This document shows, piece by piece, positions 1-6,000 of a stretch of DNA of 16,321 nucleotides; the stretch's first letter is position 1; every line of letters begins with the position of its first letter. The notes under the pieces are model-generated. The model was given only the letters and a program-made list of their open reading frames with translations, was not told the DNA's origin and did no database searches. Source of the stretch: JAAXTX01 sp035560715 (GTDB lineage Bacteria; Patescibacteriota; Minisyncoccia; Moranbacterales; UBA1568); contig DATMYW010000025.1 of assembly GCA_035560715.1 (NCBI GenBank), positions 1 through 16,321 on the forward strand, in the 5' to 3' direction. The position numbers and the translations under genes are program-made.

Positions 1-357
1 CAGTTGTCGTTTGGATTATGTAATCAGACTTACACGACGGAAACATATCAAGGATGTCTTGATAAGGGTGCAAATACAATAGGAAAACCAATCTTATTAC
101 TTACTCTGGCGTTTCTTGTCGTCACCCCTTTCTTATTCTTCGTCCGCGATGAGATATTCAAGAAGTGGTTGTGGTTCGCGCTTGCTTGGTTTATCGTTTC
201 CGGTGTTCTGATCGCGTTGGCGCCGCAGTATGTCTACTCGTTTCTCCCGCTGTACGCGATCACCAAGGCGACCGTTACGTACTGGTCGAGCGTTCTTTTC
301 GTCCCGTTGAGCCTCGGGCTGCTCTTGTGGCTTTCGAGGAAACGAGCGACCGCGTGA
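1..357 (+). CDS. Small integral membrane protein, 5' end cut by the window edge
   Basis: The frame is open from the first base to a TGA at 355-357, giving about 118 residues. A TTG at 4 could be a start, but nothing upstream is visible, so the gene is more likely truncated. Three hydrophobic stretches stand out, at roughly residues 31-47, 55-75 and 92-112, ending in a basic tail (SRKRATA). The N-terminal soluble part has two cysteines (about residues 6 and 18) and would lie on one side of the membrane. I do not recognise a family and assign no function. The first 120 bases are clearly more AT-rich than the rest of the window. A terminator hairpin starts 24 bases after the stop, so this is probably the last gene of its transcript. 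Confidence 0.6.
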   Translation, partial: QLSFGLCNQTYTTETYQGCLDKGANTIGKPILLLTLAFLVVTPFLFFVRDEIFKKWLWFALAWFIVSGVLIALAPQYVYSFLPLYAITKATVTYWSSVLFVPLSLGLLLWLSRKRATA

Positions 358-380
358 CGGATGATCGTCGTATGCGCTGG

Positions 381-420
381 ACACTGCCATATCATATAAT
401 ATGGTAGTGTTTGTTCTCGC
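381..420 (+). terminator. Intrinsic terminator after the first gene
   Basis: ACACTGCCATAT (381-392) pairs with ATATGGTAGTGT (399-410) over 12 base pairs, with one G-U pair and a six-base loop. It is followed by TTGTTCTCGC. The T-run is imperfect, but the position just after a stop codon fits a Rho-independent terminator. The stem is AT-rich at the loop end and could act in both directions. Confidence 0.7.
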
Positions 421-539
421 TCTCGGGACTGCAGAAAGTCTCAACTTCCGCTCATATCGGTCCAGCAAATAGTGTCATGAACTCTTCCGGTCCATATCTC
501 GTACCTTTGCCGCGTATATGCGACTGAGAAGCGGGTACC

Positions 540-565
540 GGATCCCGGGTCAGGCCCGGGATGAC
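540..565. repeat. Short palindromic dispersed repeat of the 'VIPGLTRDP' type
   Basis: ATCCCGGG (542-549) and CCCGGGAT (555-562) are perfect 8-base inverted arms around the loop TCAGG, flanked by GG and GAC. On the minus strand it reads GTCATCCCGGGCCTGACCCG followed by GGATCC. Read as protein, that gives the peptides VIPGLTRDP and RHPGPDPGS, which are well known as spurious peptides from intergenic palindromic repeats in many bacterial genomes. Only one copy is present in the window, so its dispersed nature is inferred from established knowledge of this motif. Confidence 0.65.
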
Positions 566-606
566 GAGCGGTGGAATTTTCAAAAAAACACACAGTACGC
601 GGCTCT

Positions 607-635
607 TTGTAAACTTGGAAAAACGCCAATAAAAT
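607..635 (+). promoter_or_regulatory. Candidate sigma70 promoter for the YbhN-type gene
   Basis: TTGTAA (607-612, 4 of 6 consensus positions) and TAAAAT (630-635, 5 of 6) are separated by exactly 17 bases. They lie in an AT-rich patch downstream of the previous terminator. Transcription would start near 642, leaving a leader of 50-120 bases depending on the true start codon. A second -10-like TATAAG (642-647) has no well-spaced -35 partner. Confidence 0.45.
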
Positions 636-761
636 ACCGTATATAAGCCATGGAAATTCCGTGAACGTGGAATCCCGGCCCTGGCGGGATATATGGTAGG
701 ATGGAATATATATTTCCAGTCTATGGACGGAGTAGACCAGAATGGATCCGGGAACGGTTTG

Positions 762-1754
762 ATGACGCCGTCGCGTCCGTTTACAATCGTTCCGCTCGTG
801 ACGGGCTTTCTCGTGATCGCGCTCCTGTCCGCGTTCGTCTTCGCGCGGTTCGGCGATCTCGCGCGGTTCCTCGAGACCGCCAAGGAGGCGCGCCCGTGGT
901 GGATGCTCGCGGCGGTCGTGTTCCAAGTGCTCACCTATGCGGCGACGGGGGAGATGTGGAACGTCTCGGTGCGCGCGTCGGGGCGAAGGCTTCGGACGCG
1001 TACCCTCGCACGGTTCGCGGTCGAGAAACTTTCGATCGACCAGTTCATGCCGAGCGCGGGAATCGCCGGGCACGTCGGCGTGTTGCAGGCGATGCGCCGG
1101 TTCGGGTTGCCGGCGTCCGTCGCGATGGAGTCGTTTTTCATCGACGTGCTCTCGTATCATGCGGCGTACGCCTGCGCCGCGCTCGGCGCGTTCGCGTTCC
1201 TCTCGTTCCACCGGGAGGTGACATCGGTCGTTCTCGTCATCCTCGGTGCGTTTTCCTTGCTGACGATATCCGTGCTGGCCACGACGATACGGTTGCTTCG
1301 CAACCGAGGGAGACACCTCCCGACATGGATTTCGGAACGTAGTATCGTGTCGCGATTGCTGAGGGCGATGTCACAAATCTCCTCACGACGCGTACTCTCT
1401 CCCCGGGTGCTGTCGAAGGCGTTCGTGCTGCAGTTCTCGGTATTCGTCCTTGACGGTGCCACGTTCTACTCTACCCTGCGCGCGATCGGCGTCGCCGTGC
1501 CGTACGGTATCGCCTTCGCCGCATACGTCATCGCCATGATAGCGGGGACTGTCTCGTTCATCCCGGGTGGTATCGGGACATTCGAGGTCGCGACCGTCAC
1601 GATCCTTTTCGGGTTCGGCGTTTCTCTCGAAGGGGCGCTCGCCGGGACGCTCCTCCTCCGCGGACTCACGCTCTGGATCCCGCTCATTCCCGGATCGATA
1701 CTCGCGCATCACGATCTCGTACCGAAGGGAGACCGAACGGAACGGACCGATTGA
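762..1754 (+). CDS. YbhN/LPG_synthase_TM family integral membrane protein
   Basis: This polytopic membrane protein of about 330 residues resembles the UPF0104/YbhN family, the transmembrane part of lysylphosphatidylglycerol synthase. The two family landmarks are visible: an N-proximal block with the segment FMPSAGIAGHVGVLQAMRRF, and a C-terminal block with VSFIPGGIGTFEVATVTILF followed by a hydrophobic helix rich in Gly and Leu. About seven or eight hydrophobic segments can be counted. Family members flip or modify lipids, but no substrate can be named here, and there is no soluble aminoacyltransferase (MprF catalytic) domain. Three in-frame ATGs exist (693, 723, 762). I prefer 762 because codons before it are unlike the gene and the first membrane helix follows it at once, as is usual in the family; a weak GGGAACGG lies upstream. 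It stands alone ahead of the next promoter. Confidence 0.8.
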   Translation: MTPSRPFTIVPLVTGFLVIALLSAFVFARFGDLARFLETAKEARPWWMLAAVVFQVLTYAATGEMWNVSVRASGRRLRTRTLARFAVEKLSIDQFMPSAGIAGHVGVLQAMRRFGLPASVAMESFFIDVLSYHAAYACAALGAFAFLSFHREVTSVVLVILGAFSLLTISVLATTIRLLRNRGRHLPTWISERSIVSRLLRAMSQISSRRVLSPRVLSKAFVLQFSVFVLDGATFYSTLRAIGVAVPYGIAFAAYVIAMIAGTVSFIPGGIGTFEVATVTILFGFGVSLEGALAGTLLLRGLTLWIPLIPGSILAHHDLVPKGDRTERTD

Positions 1755-1779
1755 CAAGCGGCCTCGGAATGCCTATATT
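1751..1779 (+). promoter_or_regulatory. Strong sigma70 promoter overlapping the upstream stop codon
   Basis: TTGACA (1751-1756, perfect) and TATATT (1774-1779, 5 of 6) are separated by exactly 17 bases. The TGA stop of the upstream gene (1752-1754) lies inside the -35 box. Transcription should start near 1786, about 40 bases before the ATG at 1825. The GGAG at 1795-1798 is too far from that ATG (26 bases) to be a normal ribosome binding site. Confidence 0.8.
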
Positions 1780-1824
1780 GCAACGGTCTACGACGGAGCT
1801 TTTTTAACAAAACGCCATGATATC

Positions 1825-2661
1825 ATGTCAAACCATACATCTGCCGTACCCGGTTGGGTTCCACTGTATCGCGAACAGAGTTTCGATACGTTCGATTCGG
1901 CTCAGCCGACATGCGAGATCCGGACGTTCTCGAACCGTCTGATGGTTCTCTGCGGCAATCAGGAAATCGTCATACCGAATCTGTCCCGATGCCGAGCCGC
2001 TCTCTTCGTACACTGGATGAGACTGCTCGAGGAACACGGCGTCGCGACGTCGCTCGCACGGAGCGGGGAAGGCGTTTGGGACTACGTGCCAAAAGATCGG
2101 CGACTGCCTCCGGACGACTTCCATCTTCGCAGTGTCGTCCTGGATCGCGCGGAGCGGTCGATTCCGGTCAGGCTCGGTTTCCGCACATCGGCAAACGGAA
2201 AAAAGGCCGACTGCGTTCCGACAAGAAGGGAACCGTACGTTGTTCGGGAAAACTTCCGGCAGGTGAGTCGCAATCACCCCGATGCCATTGAGTTCGCTCG
2301 CTCCGTGCACGGTATCATCGTTGAATACACCGCCTCACTCGGACTCAGCCTCCTGCATTCCGCATGCGATCTCGGATATGGCCGAAACGGCGATTTCGTG
2401 GTGGGGGCATGCGGCATCCACGAATACTGCGAACAGTCCACGCCTGCGGGAATCCTTATCCGTGAAGAATCTCTCGCGCTGAGCAAATGCCTGGCCGACG
2501 ACGAAACCATCGAGATGGCGTGTGATGAAACGGAAGCCCCGTGCATCGTCGAGGTGCACGAGGATATCGTCTCGGAGATGGAACGTGTCATCCTCGACTC
2601 GACCGTGAAGATACTGGGGATGAGTCTCGAGCACTTCCAGATCAAGGTGGTGAACGGCTGA
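1825..2661 (+). CDS. Divergent SAICAR synthetase (PurC)-like protein, probably not catalytically equivalent
   Basis: This soluble protein has 278 residues and no signal or membrane segment. By eye its block order follows SAICAR synthetase (PurC, which joins CAIR to aspartate with ATP in purine synthesis). Residues 57-77 (the helix with FVHWMRLLEEHGVATSL) match the 'fnyfimskLaeaGIpT' block. Residues 102-124 (VVLDRAERSIPVRLGFRTSA) match the 'vkkldmvPVEcVVR' strand pair. Residues 173-206 match the 'GLILvDfKlEFG...GDEfSPDgSR' region, and the C-terminal helices correspond. The signatures, however, are gone: no GKxK loop near residues 28-34, and GACGIHEYCEQST stands where GDEFSPDGSR is expected. 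It may be a pseudoenzyme or a new specificity; it could also be an unrelated protein. The frame stays open upstream to 1567, but the promoter and codon use place the start at 1825. It is flanked by its own promoter and terminator, so it is monocistronic. Confidence 0.45.
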   Translation: MSNHTSAVPGWVPLYREQSFDTFDSAQPTCEIRTFSNRLMVLCGNQEIVIPNLSRCRAALFVHWMRLLEEHGVATSLARSGEGVWDYVPKDRRLPPDDFHLRSVVLDRAERSIPVRLGFRTSANGKKADCVPTRREPYVVRENFRQVSRNHPDAIEFARSVHGIIVEYTASLGLSLLHSACDLGYGRNGDFVVGACGIHEYCEQSTPAGILIREESLALSKCLADDETIEMACDETEAPCIVEVHEDIVSEMERVILDSTVKILGMSLEHFQIKVVNG

Positions 2662-2676
2662 GGAAATTGAAGGAGT

Positions 2677-2720
2677 CGGCGCTGGGGGGGAAAATCCCTT
2701 CCGGCGCCGTTATTGTTTCT
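2677..2720 (+). terminator. Strong intrinsic terminator after the PurC-like gene
   Basis: CGGCGC (2677-2682) pairs perfectly with GCGCCG (2704-2709). The stem continues without a break through TGGGGGGG (2683-2690) against CCCTTCCG (2696-2703), using three wobble pairs, to a five-base AAAAT loop. That makes a 14-base-pair stem, followed by the T-rich tail TTATTGTTTCT. It begins 15 bases after the stop codon and separates this gene from the glycan operon. Confidence 0.85.
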
Positions 2721-2755
2721 ATCGGTCACGACGAGCGTTTCAAGGTCGGTGCCAC

Positions 2756-2784
2756 TTGACAAAAACGGGACTCTGGCATACTGT
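2756..2784 (+). promoter_or_regulatory. Candidate promoter of the glycan operon
   Basis: TTGACA (2756-2761) is a perfect -35 box. The -10 is weaker: TACTGT (2779-2784) at 17-base spacing matches 3 of 6 positions, and CATACT (2777-2782) at 15-base spacing matches 4 of 6. The placement directly after a terminator and before the first operon gene supports it. Transcription would start near 2790, leaving a leader of about 300 bases. Confidence 0.55.
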
Positions 2785-2870
2785 ACAAGGTCGATTCGCC
2801 GATACGTATCAGGCCGATTCGAAGTCTGAATTACCGGATTTCAAGCCACGAGGAGGGATATCTCTTCTCG

Positions 2871-2897
2871 ATGAACCCGTTCGAAGCGCTGACGTGA
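2871..2897 (+). CDS. Possible eight-residue leader peptide
   Basis: ATG at 2871 opens an eight-codon frame (MNPFEALT) ending in TGA at 2895-2897. Upstream lies AGGAGG (2851-2856), the only perfect Shine-Dalgarno core I noticed ahead of any start in the window. The spacing to the ATG is 14 bases, longer than ideal, so use of this start is uncertain. If translated, it would lie in the leader of the glycan operon. Its composition shows no run of a single regulated amino acid. Confidence 0.2.
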   Translation: MNPFEALT

Positions 2898-3098
2898 CGA
2901 TCGGGTTGGGAATGGAAACAGGTCCGACTCGGACTACCCCGTTTTGTCCGATGTGACACGAATCGCGACTTCAACAAAAACCGCCAAACGAACGCGTTCC
3001 CGACCGGATAACCGGAATCGGGAAAGCCTATCCGATCGATGTCAGTCATATTTCGCCGTTCCCATCCCTCGGTGGACAGGGACCGGCGCGGTTCCCGT

Positions 3099-6000
3099 AT
3101 GAGCGGTATTTCCATCGTTATTCCGACACTGAACGAGGCTGGGAACATTCCCGGCCTGCTTCGCCGTATCGGGCGCGCGTTCGACGGTACCGGCATCGAA
3201 TACGAGATCATCTTCATCGATGACCACTCGACCGACGGGACGATGGACGTGATCAAGAGACTCTCCGCGGAGTACCCGAACGTCGTCTGTTTTCTGAAGG
3301 AAGGGAAGCGGGGGAAGGCGCAGTCCCTGATTCAGGGATTCGCGTGGGCGCAATTCGACCGCATCGGTTTCATCGATGCAGACCTGCAATACCCGCCTGA
3401 GGCGATCCCGAAGATGTTCGACCTGCTCGACCATGGGTACGACATCGTGGTGGCCGACCGCGTCCAGCACGACGAGGGATTCCTGCGGACCGTCACGAGC
3501 CGCGGCTTCAGTTTCTTCTTCTCACGGTTCCTGCACGGGCTTTCCTGCGACGTGCAGAGCGGGCTCAAGGTCTTCAAGCGTCGGATCGCGCACGAAGTCA
3601 GGATCGAACATCCGTCTCCGTGGACCTTCGACCTCGAGTTTCTGCTCGCCGCCCGCAATTATGGCTATGTGATCGGCAGCGTGCCGATCCGACTCGAACC
3701 GAGACGTTCCGGTGAGTCCAAGATCAAGTTTCTGCGGGCCGTGTACGAGATCGGGTGGAACGCGCTCCGATTGCGCTTCACCGAACGTCCGCCGCTCCTG
3801 ATCACTCCCGAAAACGAGGAAGGGAGTATGGTCGGTGCCGGTATCGCGCACGGAAGCACTCGCTTCGTGACACATACCACGCTGCACCACGACCTCTCGG
3901 CCCTGCGGACCTTCGCGCCTTGGCAACGGACGCTCATACAGGTCGCCCTGCTTATCATTCTCAGCGGACTCTTCCTGAATCCGCTTTTGACCGGCATATC
4001 CGTTCTCGCCGTCCTGACCGCGGTGTATTTCCTCGATTCGGTCTTCCAGCTCTTCCTCGTGCTGCGCAGTCTCAAGACGCCGCCGGAAATCGGTTCGACG
4101 CCGCGGGAACTTCTCGCGCTCGACGGTGAACGCCTGCCCTCATATTCGATCCTCTGTCCGCTGTACCGCGAGGCGAACATGCTGCCGACCTTCGTCGAGG
4201 CGATGAATCGTCTTGACTGGCCCAAGGACCGGCTCGACATCATGCTGCTCCTCGAAGAGAACGATCAGGAAACGATCGACGCCGCCCGTGCCATGAAACT
4301 GCCGGATTCGTTCCGGATCCTGGTCGTACCGCATTCGCTCCCGAAGACGAAGCCGAAGGCCTGCAACTTCGGACTCAACTTCGCCAAGGGCGAATACGTC
4401 GTGATCTACGACGCCGAGGATATCCCCGATCCCGCACAGCTCAAGAAGGCGTACCTCGGGTTCCGCAAGGCGGGACCCTCGGTCCGGTGTCTCCAGGCCA
4501 AGCTCAACTATTTCAATCCGCACCAGAACCTCCTGACGCGGTTCTTCACCGCGGAGTATTCGCTGTGGTTCGACGTGGTGCTGCCGGGACTGCAGTCGAT
4601 CAATACGTCCATCCCGCTTGGCGGGACGAGCAATCACTTCCGGACGCGCGACCTGCTCGAGCTCGAGGGCTGGGACCCGTTCAATGTGACCGAGGACTGC
4701 GACCTCGGTGTGCGCATCTTCAAGCGCGGGTTCAAGACGGCCATCATCGATTCGGTCACGCTCGAGGAGGCGAACAGCAATCTGGGAAACTGGATCCGCC
4801 AGCGCTCGCGCTGGATCAAAGGCTACATGCAGACGTACCTGGTCCACATGCGCGACCCGATCGCGTTTTTCCGCGAGAACGGTCTGCACGCCCTCGTGTT
4901 CCAGCTGGTGGTCGGCATGAAGATCGGTTTCATGTTCATCAACCCGATCCTCTGGATCGCGACCGTTTCCTACTTCACGCTGTACGCCGTCGTCGGGCCG
5001 ACCATCCAGGCGCTGTTCCCGCCCGTCGTGTTCTACCTCGCGTCGTTCTCGCTCGTCTTCGGAAACTTCCTGTACCTCTACTACTACATGATCGGCGCGG
5101 CCAAGCGCGAGCACTATTCCGTCGTGAAATACGTGTTCTTGATCCCACTCTACTGGATCATGCTCAGCTACGCGGCGTCCATCGCGCTCTATCAACTCAT
5201 CGTGAAGCCGCACTACTGGGAGAAGACCGTCCACGGTTTGCATACGAAGGCCGCCAAGAAGCGGAGCCGTCTCACGCAACTTTCGGAAAGTATGGCCGTC
5301 GGCCGTGTGTGGTTCCCGAAATGGAAACTCACGGCACCATGGGCGAAATGGCTACTCTCCCAGGAAGGAATATTCATCTACGCGCTTTCTGTCTCGAGCG
5401 TGCTCAATTTCGTCTTCAATGCCTACCTCGGCCGGGTGCTGTCGTATGAGGAATATGGGTTCGTGGCGCTCGTCAATACGGTCTGGTATTTCGCCATGAT
5501 CGCGATCGGCGCGTTCGCCACGTCGATCAACCATCGTTCGGCATACCTGCTCGGGCGAGGCGACCGTGCCGGGACGAGATATTTCTTCTTCGCCAATCTG
5601 AAGAAAGGAGTGCGTATTTCCGTACTGGCCGCACTCGCGTGGTTCCTGCTGTCGCCGTTCATCTCGTCGTTCTTCCACGTCGACGGGACGATCGTACTCG
5701 CGTTGTTTTCGCCGGCGTTCATCCTGGGGGTCGTTTCGGCGGGAAGCGCCGGATTTCTTCAGGGCTCATTCAGGTTCCTGCGCGCTTCCGTCGTCGTCAT
5801 CGCGGAAGCGGTATCGAAGCTCGCGCTCGCGGCCATATTCGTTTCGTTCGGACTCGGATCGTGGGCGTACCTGTCGATACCGCTTTCCATCGCGGTCTCG
5901 GCTGCCGTGGCGTTCGCGTTCCTGCACGGCGTCGTCCCGGAGGAAACGGCGAAGTCCGGACGACCGACGTTTCCGAATCGATTTTTCGCCGCGACGGTCC

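Larger units (their letters stand above)
358..761. other. Gene-free region between the first gene and the YbhN-type gene
   Basis: This 404-base stretch holds, in order, the terminator at 381-420, a palindromic repeat at 540-565, a candidate promoter at 607-635, and a hairpin ATCCCG-N7-CGGGAT (672-690) that would lie in the 5' leader of the next gene. I see no convincing coding sequence. Codons between 693 and 761, in frame with the next gene, are unlike that gene's usage. Open frames on the minus strand here carry peptides produced by reading through the repeat. Between 421 and 530 I see nothing I can name. Confidence 0.6.
2662..3098 (+). other. Intergenic region and long untranslated leader of the glycan operon
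   Basis: After the terminator (2677-2720) and the promoter (2756-2784) there are about 300 bases with no convincing gene. They hold an AGGAGG and a tiny reading frame (2851-2897), a 13-base perfect palindrome GTCCGACTCGGAC (2922-2934), and an imperfect hairpin with CCGG-ATAA-CCGG at its tip and CCGA/TCGG at its base (3000-3021). The hairpin is just before an alternative ATG at 3039. None of these is a recognised riboswitch, and no hairpin followed by a T-run (attenuator) is visible. Confidence 0.5.

Noticed and set aside
533..549. Polylinker-like run of KpnI, BamHI and SmaI sites
   Set aside because: The site run results from the natural palindrome. The order and flanks do not match a standard vector polylinker, and surrounding sequence is ordinary genomic DNA.
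441..1316. Minus-strand open frame containing RHPGPDPGSG
   Set aside because: It is produced by reading through the palindromic repeat and then antisense to the YbhN-type gene.
1567..1824. N-terminal extension of the PurC-like frame
   Set aside because: It overlaps the well-supported YbhN-type gene in another frame and would place the start upstream of the promoter at 1751.
2922..2936. Leader palindrome as a transcription attenuator
   Set aside because: The stem is only 5-6 base pairs and the bases after it (ACCCCGTTTTG) do not form a proper T-run.
2756..2956. Open frame starting at the TTG of the -35 box
   Set aside because: It has no ribosome binding site, no recognisable motif and atypical codons, and its start would be upstream of the predicted transcript start.
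4140..5279. Long minus-strand open frame (about 379 codons)
   Set aside because: It lies inside the membrane GT2 module. Its product is rich in Arg, Asp, Glu and Val without domain motifs, as expected when a GC-rich gene is read on the opposite strand.
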